This document shows, one piece after another, positions 1 to 12,229 of a stretch of 64,000 nt of DNA. Position numbers and translations under genes: made by a program. Below the pieces are notes generated by a model. The model was not told the origin of the DNA and made no database searches. It saw only the letters and a list, made by a program, of their open reading frames with translations. Each line of letters opens with the position of its first letter. Position 1 is the first letter of the stretch. Source of the DNA: Gossypium raimondii (taxonomy: Eukaryota > Streptophyta > Magnoliopsida > Malvales > Malvaceae); NCBI RefSeq assembly GCF_025698545.1, contig NC_068575.1, positions 57,235,980-57,299,979 of the forward strand, in the 5' to 3' direction.

Positions 1-858
1 CTGTCCTTTTAGCTCTTAGTTGGATGCAGGAACCTAGTTAATAAAAAATATTAACTTACGAAAAAAATGATTAAAATTTGTAAAAGAAGAAAATACATTT
101 GTTTATAATTTAAAAAATTGTTTATTTTAAGTAATTTAATTAAAGTTAAACTAAGTTGGAGAAAATATTAGATATAGATGAGTGTATAATAATACTTTAT
201 TCCCAATAAATAAATATATAAAACAACCGATTGATTCTTAGCTCGGTTGACATTGACATTATTGCTGGTGAAGTAGAACGTAAATTCGAATGTTATGAAG
301 CACATTTATTTTCCTATTTAAGGGTTAGGATGAGATATGAATAATTTTTAGAAACTTTAAGATATAGGATTTGGTCACCCATATAGGTGTAAGGTAATTT
401 AGTTTTATATTCTTTATTTAATATTAACCAAAACTGAAAAAAGAGTTTTTTATTAAAACAATATAAAAAATTTAATTACGAAAATGATATAAGATGTAAA
501 TTAATTACGAAAATGATATAAAAGGTATAAAATGAATTTAAATCATTTTCGAAATTAATTTTTTTATTCTTTTAATAAAAAGCCTCATAAAAAATCCTCA
601 TAATTTTCAAAAATATTTTTAGGAAAACAATTTATATGACAAAAAATGGACCTAAATGACACTTACAATATACAATTTTAGGGGAAATCATGCACGTTTC
701 AGTGGCAGGCTAGAACTTTGGATTCCATCACAACTACAACAGTAGACTTATGCGCTACTGAAGGAAAATGAATTCATGTACTGTAGAATGATGGCCACTT
801 TGTTTAGCTTACTGTCTCTGAATTTAATGCAAACAATTCCAACTTTTCCCATTTTCAG
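1..858. other. AT-rich stretch, presumed intron of the CCR-like gene
   Basis: No coding signal is visible. The exon starting at 859 follows a TTTTCAG acceptor. The family normally has two short exons before it that carry the Rossmann glycine motif, so this stretch should be intron and those exons should lie left of the window. Positions about 445-590 form an imperfect inverted repeat (arms with TTTTTATTAAAA and ACGAAAATGAT) and look like a small MITE relic. The alternative is a gene truncated on its left by repeats. Confidence 0.45.
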
Positions 859-1800
859 GCAGAACTAATTGATCCAGCAATCAAGGGTACACTGAATGTT
901 CTTAAATCATGTGCCAAAGTTCCTTCCATCAAGAGAGTTGTCATAACAGCTTCTATCGTCTCAGTCGTATACAACGGAAAACCTTTGACTTCTGATGTGG
1001 TGGTCGATGAGACTTGGTTTTCAGATTCACGTTTTTGTGAGAAAAATAAGGTATTGATGTCCACACTAGTTCTATCCTTTTACGATGTCTTGCAAATGAG
1101 TAATTATTTACATGGTTTTTCCAGCTTTGGTATATGGCCTCAAAAACTTTAGCAGAGGAAGCTGCTTGGAGGTTTGCAGAAGAGAAGAAGATGGACTTGG
1201 TTGTACTTAATCCAGGATTTGTGGTTGGTCCTCTTTTACAGCCATCTCTAAATTACACTTCAGAGGTGGTTCTAGCCCACACAAGAGGTACTGTTTTTAC
1301 CCATTATAGAGTTGTTCATCTGTGCCATTTTTGCAGTAAAAACCTTTGAAAATCTTGTGGATACAGGAGAAAACATTTTTCCTAGTTCAATCTATTGGCT
1401 TGTTGATGTTCAAGATGTTGCATATGCACATATTCAAGCATTTGAGATTCCTTCAGCTACTGGCAGATATTGCTTAGTGGAAAGAGTTGTAGAGTTTCCG
1501 GAGATTCTGAAGACCTTGAATGAGCTTTATCCTACTTTGGGCCTCGAAAGAAAGTAAGCAATTGTGCTATCTTGCTTATTTTGTACCAACAATTGTTTGA
1601 TTGATGATGGAATTGGTGATAAGAGTCATAGTTTTCCTTTAATTAATGACAGATGTGAAGAACTTCACAAGCCTCTTAAGCGTACATACCAGGTGTCCCA
1701 GGAGAAAGCAAAAAGTTTGGGTCTCAGCTTCACTACTTGGGAGAGGAGTCTCCGGGAAACTGTTGAAAGCTTGAAGGAGAAAGGATTCTTAAGCATTTGA
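859..1800 (+). CDS. Cinnamoyl-CoA reductase-like / phenylacetaldehyde reductase-like protein, 3' part
   Basis: This is the C-terminal three quarters of an extended short-chain dehydrogenase of the plant DFR/CCR superfamily, a cytosolic NADPH-dependent reductase. Exons are 859-1050, 1125-1287, 1337-1553 and 1653-1800, all joining in frame with GT-AG introns. Visible family blocks are [27 protein letters not shown], the catalytic YxxxK as YMASK at about 1131-1147, [26 protein letters not shown] and [15 protein letters not shown]. The stop at 1798-1800 follows KEKGFLSI. Bona fide lignin CCRs carry NWYCY around the catalytic tyrosine; here it is KLWYMASK, which fits the CCR-like/phenylacetaldehyde reductase branch better than true CCR. 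The substrate is therefore undecided. N-terminal NADPH-binding exons are not in the window. The gene converges on the CHX gene, 498 bp between stops. Confidence 0.85.
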
Positions 1801-2298
1801 ATTAATTGTTACTTCATTTTAATGCTCCATGAACATGTTATTTCTAGTTTATGTTTGCGATCGTTCGCTGCTGCCGTTTGTTGAATAATTAGCGTCTTGA
1901 GGACTTGGTTTTAAGCATTTGTGTCTTGGGTTCCGTTTTCTTATCAGCTTAAACCAACTTATATGACGTAAAGAATTTGGCCATTATATATGGTTGATAA
2001 TGTCAGGTTTGCTGATTTCTAAAAGTGAATTATCATCTTGTTTTCCATTCATAGGAAAAGATAATGACTAATGCAGTCACCATTCACCAACTAGTATCTT
2101 AAAATAAAACTTGGATCATTCTGATATCTTAAACAGTGCCTTTGATTATCTTATTCTGATATCTAACAGTTCAGCTATGACTATTCTATCTACAGGGCAA
2201 CTAATCCAGAAATAATTTACATGATTGTTATATGTATGCATGTATGTACCTGAATTGCCAGTAGCAGCAGCATTTGTAGTGGTAATAGTAACTATTGT
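1801..2298. other. Shared 3' flank of two convergent genes
   Basis: This gap separates the stops of the CCR-like gene (+) and the CHX gene (-). It is AT-rich with T-rich runs suited to 3' UTRs and poly(A) sites of both genes. No other gene is visible. Confidence 0.5.
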
Positions 2299-4886
2299 CT
2301 ATGGAGTGATGAAGGCCTCATCCTCCTCGGAGTGCCGGTGTTGTTGGATGACCAAGAGGGAGCCACTGAAGTTCATTTCTGAAGATGCCAGGAGATCCCC
2401 AACCAACCCAAGCTCTGGACACTCCTCCCAATCACTCATACCAATTGTCAAGGAGCTATTCTCTCTCCCTCCCTTCCCTACTATCACCAATGAATACATG
2501 TTGTCCAATATCTCTCTCAGAGCCACTAATGTCTCTGCCCCATCACTCACGTACTTCTCAATCAAACTGGCTTTACCCTGTGCCACATACCTGTTATAAA
2601 AGGAATCTACAAAGACATTGTCCATCTCGTTCTCTGTCCCAATACTCGATATTGCCATGACCACCTCCTCATCCTTGTGGGATGCATCGCTAATCCACGA
2701 ATTCTGTATACTTGAATTGGCTTGTATGAAGCGGAAGACCGTCAAACTAACTTGACTATGCATCAAAATTCTCTTGCTACATGCTAAAGCCTCACGATCA
2801 TCAGGGCCGCCAAAGAAGAAGGTTGCTATATTTTGCACAGAGAGAGAGCCATGTGGTTGCTGGAACCCAGTTTGTCCACGATCCAAAAATATACCGACCG
2901 AACACGGGGCATGCCGAATAACTTTTTGGTTTATAGTCCGTATGCCCTCCATGCTATTTTCCATTTTCCCGTCAACTCTTTGGTGCTTGTGAAAAGGAAG
3001 GAATATAATAGACACACGCAAGTCCACAGCACCATTGCACACATCTTGGTTTATGGTTAAAAAGGATGATACAATCTTAGCTTCATGGACCGGAATTTTG
3101 GTCTCTGAAATGAAGGAGTCGAGAGCGTTAGTGATCTGTACCACATCATTTCCACCATACTCTTCCTCGTCGCTGTACTGATCACCATCTTCCAGTTGAT
3201 GGTACATCAATTTGCTTTTCTTTTTCTTGCGAAGCTCCACTAGATGTGCCACGTAAGGATTGAGAGTTGCATTAGGACAACCACTCAATGCTGAGATCAG
3301 GCTAAGATAGCCTGAAACATGGCGTGGGATGTATGCACAAGCCATCATTCGAAGCTCACTCTCTGGATTAAGTATTTCCAGTGTTGTAGGGTAATGACCA
3401 CAAAACTCTCCTCTGTTCAACCAAATGGCAACCACTGGTGCTAGGATCAATGTCTTGAGAACTACTACACTCAAAAACAAATCATGAATATCATTTTCCC
3501 ACAGCATCTGCAACAATTAACCACAGAATGAATGAATGCCACTAAATGCATAGCATGAACAACACTTGTATTAATGATTATAGTAAGGTGGTAGGTATTA
3601 GAGAAATAAGGAACTTTACTTTGGGTACTGGAGGAGAATTAATGATTATAAGGTCGTAGTTGCCTTTCATGTTGAGTAAGAAAGAAAGGATTAGAGACTC
3701 ATTCCTTGGGATCTTGAGGTAATAACAAGCGGCAAGGGTGGCCACAATTTTAGTGCCAGCACTGAGCAGGATGATTAGGACAGTGAGAATAAGAGTTAGT
3801 TTATTAAAGATCTTACTTATATTAAACTGGAATCCGGTGTAGCCAAAGTATACGGGAAGAACGAATGTATTTACAGCGTAAGTGAGTTTATGTAGCAATG
3901 TCCGACATGTTTTGCCTTCCCTAGGGAACATGAGGCCTGCCAGGAAACAACAGGTTATAGCTGTGTAGCCAGCGGATTCCACAAGCAGTGAGATAGCCAA
4001 GAGAATAAATATGATGAGGAAAAGTTCGCTGTTAGTGAGGAATCTATTGTGGCGGTTCCTTTTGTTGAAAACGAAAGGTAGATAATTGTTGAGAAAGATA
4101 AGGAGCACGGTGACAAGAGTAGCAATGATTGCACCCACGAGTCTTATGGTGGAGGAGCAGGCGGTAAGTGTAGCGACAAATGCAACGCAAGACATTTCAC
4201 TGATGAGGGAAGAATAAATTGCCAAGCGGCCTAAATCAGCATTGTCAAACTTGGATTCTGCAATCATCCGAATGACTACAGGAGACGCTGAATTTGCTAA
4301 GACTGTAAAGATAAGAAGGTAGAATGGAAAGCGGCTCTTAGTCACTGTGAAAACCTTGATAAGCAACCACAAGAGAGGTGCAGCACAGATGGAGGACAGG
4401 ATTATACCCCCTCCAGCCACTATACTTACAACACGAATGTTGCGCTTTAAATATGGAATATCTGTTTCCAAGCCAATGGAGAACATGAATAGCATTCGAC
4501 ATAAGAATGAGAAAAACATATAGTACTCTGCAGAAGATGCCTGGATGAAGAAATCCTCAACTCTGCGTATGCGGGACAACAATGTAGGGCCTACCACAAC
4601 ACCAGCCTGCTTTGTACACAACAGCAACAACAACAAGACATTCATCCACATTGCTCCAACAACATTCATTATTAACATCATATATACTATGCATAATATA
4701 GAAATGATGATTAATGCTCACAAGGAGTTGTGCAAAGGGTCCAGGTTGTCCCAGGGGTTTCAATAGAATGTGAAACATATGAGAAATGACAAGAATGCAG
4801 GAGACCTGAAAGATGGTTGTGATCAAAGGGTTAAAATTGTCCACTGATCGACACGTTGCCTTTTCTGCTGCCTCCATCTTTTCCAT
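2299..4886 (-). CDS. CHX-family cation/H+ antiporter
   Basis: A CPA2-type monovalent cation/proton exchanger, expected in an endomembrane or the plasma membrane. Coding exons on the minus strand are 4886-4722, 4606-3620 and 3507-2299. They join in frame at QLL/AGVVVGPTLLSRI and PPVPK/MLWENDI to give 786 aa, close to the usual CHX length. The first 420 or so residues hold about 12 hydrophobic segments, including the family blocks AGVVVGPTLL, LFMFSIGLETD, SASPVVIRMIAE, GLMFPREG and LPVYFGYTGFQFN. The C-terminal half is the hydrophilic CHX regulatory domain with two universal-stress-like halves (ACAYIPRHVSGYLSLISAL; VVMAISSIGTENEMDN; SLVIVGKGG; ELGLVGDLLAS). The membrane motif usually seen as N-D is S-E here (SLISEMSC), and the linker KGNYDLIIIN is diverged. 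The start at 4886 is the first ATG; MEKMEAAEKATCRS fits a short cytosolic N-terminus. The subfamily number is not assigned. Confidence 0.88.
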
Positions 4887-5460
4887 CCTTCCTATGTTTT
4901 TTTTTTTTTATTTAAAAAAGAACAATTGATGCTGCTCTACAAACTTGAGAACAGAGCTAGGTAGGCAATTCATCAAATTCTCTGTCTTTTTTTTTTTTCT
5001 TTTCCTTCCAAGCCTCGACCTACTCCCCACCCTTCTCTCTCACAGTATCCATTGCTTTCTGATGGACGACCTTTCTTCCGGGATATTTGGTCATATAAAA
5101 GTGGAGGGATGTTCACTTTTTTTCCTTTTCATGATAAAACAACAGAACCCTTCCATTCACCTTTCTAAAATTTAGCCCATTCCATTTTTTGCGACTTATC
5201 CAAAGGATCATCAAGTTCTATGTTATCTGCCAATGCCACGCCACTTTTTTGATAGGTTCGGACCCAATCTCAAAATTAAGTTTAAAATTTTGCCTAAATT
5301 TAACTTTGATAAAAATGTTAAAATCTGGGCTCGATTTGTCCATTTAATCTTCATGACACGCTTTGTGCGTAATAATCACAGGCTTTAATCCACTATCGGT
5401 AATTCATGTTCAATCTTGATTGGAATAGTATAGAATCTAAGGTTGCAATACATCTAACAA
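4887..5460. other. Upstream region of the CHX gene
   Basis: Probable 5' UTR and promoter of the CHX gene. It contains two poly(T) runs (about 4896-4909 and 4987-5001) and pyrimidine-rich tracts. No coding region is supported: the short plus-strand reading frame at 4945-5175 has no family resemblance. Confidence 0.4.
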
Positions 5461-5574
5461 CTACGGAAACTCGAATCATAATGTATACACATTAAACAAC
5501 ACAAATTTTCTACACTGCTTACCTTTTAAGTTTGATGCAGTCATAAACCAACTAAAAATTTGACTAAGTCAAGT

Positions 5575-6597
5575 GTACCTATCAATTAATAGTATAGCTA
5601 CGATGAGTAAAAATATCATTCTCACAATGACTAAAAGTATTAGTAATTACTATCTTTCTATTATTTAATCGATAAATTCGAGAGATTAACCAAAACTAAA
5701 ATTAACTAAATTAATTAATTATGAACGCAATAAAGAACAAATCAAGAAAATAAATGATTAACAACCGAGAAGCAAACCAATACCTAGGAAAGAATTCACC
5801 CAGACTTCATCTGTCTCTATTAATCTAAATTACGCAATTTTTTCACTTAGTATCTTGATGTACAATATCTCTGTTTAAGAATAAGAGCAACTAACTCTAG
5901 GTTTATTAATTGAAATTTCTTTATAATTAAAACATCTATTATCGTATTAACTCGATCTATAGATTCCCCTATTAAATTTGACTTTAATCCGGTATATTTA
6001 TGTCATCCTACTTTTAGAATTGCATGCAACTCCACTTAATTACACTAGATCTACTCTTAAACATTATCTATTCCTCCTCTGATTTAAGCATATCAAACAT
6101 GAAATTAAGTGCACATAATTGAGAACAAGATCAAGTATTTATTGCATAAAAATAGAAATCAAATAGCAAAATCCATCCTAGGGTTTATCTCCCTAGGAAT
6201 TTGGAAAATTAATTCATGCTAGCAAATAAAAACATCCAAAATACAGTATAACCATAATAAATAAACTCATAATAATCCCCAAAGAAATCAAAAGGGAATT
6301 TTCCATTTTGATGGAAATCTACTTCAGAATCATTTCCCGCAGGTTTGGAGTGTGATTCGTGATTTCCACATGGTCTGGCACAAGGCCGTGTGACATCCCG
6401 TGTGGCTCCTGAAATTTGCTCCGATTTTCCAAATTTCGTTCGTTTTCGCTCATTTTGCTTCCAAATGTTTTTCCAAGTATAAAAACATGAATTTAAAGGA
6501 TTAGGAGCATAAAATTCATCATTAACATCAAATAATCACCCAAAAACGTATTAAAACGTATTAAGAATGAAGTTAAAATATGCTACCTATTAAAGTT
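5575..6597 (-). mobile_element. LTR-type retroelement relic
   Basis: About 1 kb of non-coding sequence with the look of a plant LTR end read on the minus strand: a (G)CTACCTAT(T/C)A-like motif at both edges and a CACA/GTGTG-rich block at about 6365-6410. It is bracketed by two imperfect direct repeats of about 60 bp, 5461-5520 and 6625-6685, sharing AACTCGAATC, TAATGTA and CACAAATTTTCT. Exact ends and target duplication are not resolved, and lineage and age cannot be set. It may be a decayed LTR or a fragment of one. Confidence 0.4.
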
Positions 6598-7106
6598 AAA
6601 CTAAAGTAACCAGTCAATTTGAGAACTACATAAACTCGAATCTTAATGTACACATTATATAGCACAAATTTTCTGCACTATCTTGAGGTTAACTAACAAT
6701 AACAGTTCCAAGTGAAAGCCAATTTAGCAAATCACGTGCCAAGGTTTCGTCTTGTGGCCTCCATGATCAACAAATGATCTTTAATATCTCCCTGTAAGCT
6801 CTTTCTAGAGCTTGAAATTCTTTGAACTTTGGTTTGTCCCTGCTAAGCCTCAACCCTCGTTTTAGGATGTTGAATTACTTGATGATCCAACAACAACTTA
6901 TCAGTAATACGATTGGATACGATCTTAACATGTTGTTATAATCATAAATTATACTCAAATCTACTTAATATATTATTTGAGCCCAAGAGGCCGAACCATA
7001 GAAAATATCATAATTTAAAATTTTCCATATATAATGGTCCAGTATAGACCGGACGGATTTGACAAACATCTTGAGAAACATAGAGAAAAACCTCTTAACT
7101 ATCTTG
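6598..7106. other. 3' flank of BAHD gene 1
   Basis: AT-rich sequence containing the right-hand copy of the 60 bp direct repeat (about 6625-6685), then the presumed 3' UTR of the BAHD gene ending at 7107. Nothing coding was recognised. Confidence 0.35.
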
Positions 7107-8495
7107 TTAAACATCTTTGAGAAACATGGAGAGAAACCGCTCCATTTCAGGCTTCTTCAAGGCCAAGCCAACTTCTATTCCCCTATTCCCATCTCTACTT
7201 TCAGCCATGGAAATAGCTTCATTCTTATCAATGGAAACAAGCACCACTTTCCACGGCCTTCCCCATCCAAAATCGGTTTTGTAAAGATCAAATCGTGGCG
7301 ATCCCGCAACTATAAGTTTTTGCACAGATCCTGGTGGCTCTTTAGCTATTTTGAAAAGGGGTGTCAGCCTATCTTTTGCTCCTTCGAAAACCCCTTTCTC
7401 TTTTAATCCCTTCACCATATTGCTTACTTTTACTGCACCAAATGCAAACCCGTTTTCGAAGTCCATGTAACCTCTGGCCTTTGATATATCTGCTAGAATA
7501 ACATTACAGTTTCCAAAATAGGTTTCTGGGACAGGTGGGTCTAAACGGTGCCTGCAATCAGCTGTGAATCCAAGACACACGCTTCTATCACCTGCTCCAC
7601 CTCTTGCTTTAACAATGGAACTAGCTACATAACCCAGAGTAAGCGCAAAATCTGATAAATGCGGAGTTTTTGAGCTATCAGGTGATTTAGACAATACCTT
7701 TTCCCTCATTTTCTTGAAATCTTCCTGACTAAGCGTAACTGTGGCTCGAACTAGATTAGGAGTTGCTCTTTTGTTTGTTGGAACCTTCAAGCTTTTATTA
7801 CCACTAGAACATATTAACCGTTGGTTCAAGTATAGAATATCAAGGTCAAGCCCTGTAGGATCCTTGATAATTTCCCTATCAAAAGATGGGATTAGTTCTA
7901 GTGGCAACCCAGGGTTTTCTTTATTCCCTAGCCTGCATAGGTAAGCCCAGGATTTCATAAACATGGATGTAGTTTTTCCTTCAAGAACTGTATGATGAGC
8001 TGTGATTCCAATGGAAAAACCTTGACTAGGAAAAAAGGTTATTTGAATAGCTAGAATTGATGCGGAATCATCTGAGGATCTCAGGTGGGGTATTAAAAGA
8101 TGTAACTCAACAGCTTCATAGACTCCATTGCTGGAGAGACGGTGAAAGTCTGCATCAGACTCGGCAACTATGACTGAAACTCCATCATCCGGAGCGTACA
8201 AAATGAAAGGTCTGGGGGCATCTGATGGCCACTTGAGGCTGCCAGCGAGGGGGAGGTAATGACGCAGCGTTAGAGAAAGAGATTGCTTGAGTTTGGGGAG
8301 GATTTCTGAGCCGAAATCTGCAGGGGTTAAGTCGTTAAGGTTGTAAAAAAGGAGTCCCTCAACTGGTGGGTATGTGAACCAGAAACTGTCGAAGAAAGTG
8401 AGCGGCAAAGAGAATTCAATGGTAAAGTTCGATGATTCAAGGGATGGTTTGATTTGAGCAATCTCAAGGATGTTCACAGTACATGAAGATCCCAT
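7107..8495 (-). CDS. BAHD acyltransferase, phenolic glucoside malonyltransferase-like (gene 1)
   Basis: An intronless 462-aa BAHD protein. The family moves acyl groups from CoA thioesters onto alcohols or amines. The anthocyanin/flavonoid-glucoside malonyltransferase clade is indicated by YFGNC (residues 326-330) and DFGWG (408-412, in TDFGWGRPWK). Other blocks are LPLAGSLKWP (81-90), DADFHRL, GFTADCRHRLDPP and GFAFGA. The active-site HxxxD box reads H168-T-V-L-E172 (HHTVLEGKT), so the near-invariant aspartate is glutamate; the histidine base is kept. Length and termini match gene 2 almost residue for residue, so the reading frame is intact. It probably acts in the cytosol on vacuole-bound phenolic glucosides; the substrate is inferred from clade only. 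A LINE fragment lies about 160 bp upstream of the ATG. Confidence 0.9.
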   Translation of the reverse strand: MGSSCTVNILEIAQIKPSLESSNFTIEFSLPLTFFDSFWFTYPPVEGLLFYNLNDLTPADFGSEILPKLKQSLSLTLRHYLPLAGSLKWPSDAPRPFILYAPDDGVSVIVAESDADFHRLSSNGVYEAVELHLLIPHLRSSDDSASILAIQITFFPSQGFSIGITAHHTVLEGKTTSMFMKSWAYLCRLGNKENPGLPLELIPSFDREIIKDPTGLDLDILYLNQRLICSSGNKSLKVPTNKRATPNLVRATVTLSQEDFKKMREKVLSKSPDSSKTPHLSDFALTLGYVASSIVKARGGAGDRSVCLGFTADCRHRLDPPVPETYFGNCNVILADISKARGYMDFENGFAFGAVKVSNMVKGLKEKGVFEGAKDRLTPLFKIAKEPPGSVQKLIVAGSPRFDLYKTDFGWGRPWKVVLVSIDKNEAISMAESRDGNRGIEVGLALKKPEMERFLSMFLKDV

Positions 8496-8654
8496 GGCGG
8501 AAACTTTCTCTTCCCCGTTGGATTTTTCTGGTCACTCCGGGAACTTAAATAGATACAACATGGAGTAGTGGAATTATACATTTTTTTGTTCAAACTTATC
8601 ATAATTTAGTATATAATGTATTCACAAATATAATAAAAACATACGATACCAACT

Positions 8655-8900
8655 ATGGAACTGCAGTGTGCAAGCCGGCAATTTGAGGCTGGCGCATTCT
8701 TCTTGGGAAGATATGATTGACTGGGTAAAGAAAGACTTTGGATTGGCCTCGACCATTGTTGGAATATCATGGAATGCATTATGCATATGTTTCTATATGC
8801 TACGGCAAGAAAGAAATGGTAGGCTACATGGAAGATCACCTCAGGTTCTTTTTGCTCTTATTAGAAGAATAGTTCAACATAGACTTAATTAAATCTCCAC
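8655..8900 (+). mobile_element. LINE 3' coding fragment (zinc-knuckle end of ORF2)
   Basis: Positions 8668-8892 translate to a short peptide with SWEDMIDWVKKDFG, ISWNALCICFYMLRQERNGR and IRRIVQHRLN. This is the pattern of the C-terminal zf-RVT region of plant L1-type reverse transcriptases (W...QERN.R). It is a heavily truncated fragment. It sits within 160-400 bp upstream of BAHD gene 1, in opposite orientation to that gene. Confidence 0.6.
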
Positions 8901-11900
8901 TCCACTCTAGGTCATGATTTCAGGTTTTTGCATATGTACTTTTGCAGTTGGCATGTTCTTTCAGATTTGTGGTATTGAAGAAGCTTTCCTTCCTTGCACC
9001 TAAATATAAAGGATAAAATAAATGGTTAAGATTTAACCTATAAATTTAACTTAAAAAGTATATCATTTTTCCCTTTATAATTGATACTTAAATTACTTCT
9101 TTCTTTGTTTTTTAGTAAACAAAACCGCATTAATGCGATACTACTAATTAAGTGATATCAGCCAAACGGTTAACATTTTCCTTAACTAAATATTCTACCC
9201 ATATATTTGAATCTTTGTAAAATTTACCAATATAAACTTAAAGGTTTCATACCTTTGTTAATTCATTCATTAGTAAAGCCATTAAATCTATTTTAAAAAA
9301 TGTTTAACCAACTAATTCGAACCTAAACTATGTTTTTTGCCAAAATAAATTGTTATTTTTTCATTTTGGTATCAAAACATTTTTTTGTAGTGATATTTAA
9401 ACTTTTTTTTCTCAAGTTGATGCCGCTATTAATTCCATCATCATTTAAATTATTAAATTTATTTAAAAATAAAGGTAACAAAATAAAACTGTGATTTGGT
9501 AAAAAAAATGTATTTTTCTCTCTCTATATATTTTATTTTTACTTTATATATTTTCTTTCTTCTTCCTCTTATATTGAGCTTTTTACAAGTGCGAATATTT
9601 TGAAATTCATGATTTTGATCAAGGCTTTTATAACTGAATTGATGGTCAAACCAATTAATTCACCAATTTTCAATTTGAACAAACTAAAGTTTCTAAAGTT
9701 TTTCAAGAATAAATTTGAAATCTAAACTAATGAAAAATGTTGGGTTTCATTCAAATTTCAACATTTCAAGGAAAATCCACTCTTAGAAGGCCATTGTCAG
9801 TATGATTTGGATAAAAAATCGTTAGAAAAAAATGAAGGAAATAGAGAAAAGAGTGGATTTTTTTTTTAAAGATTGGCAAATGTTGTTTTAGGAGAATATT
9901 GTAAACGGCGCTGAAGAAGCTTTGACCAATGTCATCGTCGCTCCAAATCGATTTACATTCTTCCTAAACAGAACCCTCAATAGTCAATGACAGAGAGATG
10001 AGACATTGTTATTGCTTGAAGAAATGTTTGCCATGAGGTGCGGTGGCAGTTGAGTATTGAAATACGACAGTTTTGTGTAAAGGATTTATTTAAAATAATT
10101 ACACACTTGATACACATTATAACGGAGGAGGAACTAATTTACTCAAAGTTATAAATATTAGTGATTAAATTGATAATTTTTTATAGTGTCGAAAATAAAA
10201 ATGTTATAATGTTAAATTGATTAACGAGGTTATTTATAAAAAAATTTGATATATATAAATATAAGTTTGATAAATACACATAAATACGGTTAAAAAAAAA
10301 GTCTTCTTGCATGCATTTCCCCTCAAGATTTTGATGATAATCTTTGTCGTGCAGAAAGTCCAAGGTTGATCTACATTAATGTTCTCAGTTGGATGATAAG
10401 TATGACCAGCAACTATATACTCATTACATTTTTACCTGATAATCTTTTCATTCAGTTTGATTCAGTAACTTATTTATATTTTCTAAAAAAAATAGAAAAA
10501 ATTTAAAAGAAATACCTTTTTATTTTTTTTATTAAAATGAACCTTGACTTCTTCATTTCAAAACTTAAATTTTTAAAAATTAAAATAATATATATCTATA
10601 AAATTATTTTTTAATTTTATAAATTTATAAAAAAATTAAAAATAATTTAAAAGTTAAAGTCTATGCCCAAGTTTAATCTAGTTTGGCAAATGTTGCTCAT
10701 CTAAAAATTAAGGAAATAGTAGTAAAACAAAAACAAAAGCAATCAAATTTAAGTTCATATTTTAGTTTCCTATAATGTAAATGTATTTCTTAGATTTATA
10801 TTAACTCCCTTATGGTTTAATATTGTAACTTTGTTATACTTATTATCATCAGGACCCATATAGAGGTCCCTTAAAATTTTCCAATGCCTTTATAAAGTTA
10901 ATTAGAACATTGATACATATCTTTTAAAAAATATTTTTAAATTTTATATAATTTAGAAAAATCATCTTCAATCCACTACACGTAATATTTTCTAGGTTCA
11001 CATTGAATCTGTACATAGGCTTTAACTTCTAAATGTTTTTTTATTATATTTTTAATTTTTGAATTTATTTAATACTTTTATAAAATTTAATAATATTTTT
11101 ACAAATTTATAAAATTTTAAAAATATTTTTTACAAATTTTAAAATGGAAAAATCTAAATTTATTTATCCGGTTCATTCTAGCAAAAAATAAATATATATT
11201 TCTTTTAATTTTTTAAAAAATTTGAATTTGTTTTGTTGAGCTGCCAAGTCAACATCTTAACATGAGCACAATAGTAGTGCTTTTAACGATCATGTTGGCG
11301 TTGTAACAGTAAAAGACGAAAAATGTTGGTTAAAAAATTTAATTGATACAATTTAAAATTTTAAAAATTAATTAAATGTATTTCTCGTGAAAAGACTTAA
11401 TTAATTTTTCATGAAAATTCAGTGATTCTATATCCTTTTACCCTATAAATTAATAAATTATAGAAATGTTTTATCTAACATTTAAGCTTATGAAAATCTC
11501 ATTCTATAGAGCTTTCCTTAGAATTTGCCTCCACCACTAATAAATAGACTAGTTTAAGTTGATTAATTGTATTTAAAATAATTAAACATTAGATAAGTAT
11601 TAAATATAACAAATATTTAATAACAACAAATTTTAATATAATTCAACATATTTAATCTTTAAATATTATGAGATAAATAATGCTTTTATAAAAGAGTAAA
11701 ACTAAATTTAAAATCAATTTTATGAATTTTCAAGGGTCTTCCTTTTACTTTTTTTTTTCAAATTCACATAAAATCAAATGTATCATTTAACCGTTAAATT
11801 AACGGTTTTAATAACGAAAAGATCTAATTAAAATTTAAGAACTAATTTAAATTGTAAATCATAGTTTAAGGATATTTAGTGAAATTAACTCAAATAAAAA

Positions 11901-12229
11901 CAAAACCCATCAATTTGATGATGTACGTGCTTTTGTTTAACAAAATTACGTTGTACATGGAATATATGACATGAATGAATTGAAATATGTCAAAGGATTT
12001 GCATAATATTCAGAAAAACTTTTTTAAAGAACCAATGTATAATTGTTTATAAAGGTTAAATTAATAATTGTTCCTTTCAAGTTTCGCATCTAAATTCTCC
12101 CGTAATTATAACAATAAATACATTTTAATCCTTATGGTGCAAAATAAACATTATATACATGTCCACAAAGATAATATTTGATGCACTGTATGCAGCAGCG
12201 TGGAACAAAATGGGCGGCAAAGTTGGGGG
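8901..12229. other. Gene-free AT-rich stretch
   Basis: I find no coding region. The stretch is dominated by A/T runs and short degenerate repeats. Positions about 9895-10080 are locally less AT-rich and unidentified. An inverted-repeat element is listed separately at about 10490-11220. Confidence 0.5.
10490..11220. repeat. Possible degenerate inverted-repeat element
   Basis: The left edge (TTAAAAGAAAT ... AATGAACC, about 10500-10553) recurs as the reverse complement at the right edge (GGTTCATT ... ATTTCTTTTAA, about 11170-11210). The interior is A/T-rich and partly self-complementary. No target duplication was found. It could be a MITE, but low complexity weakens the case. Confidence 0.35.
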
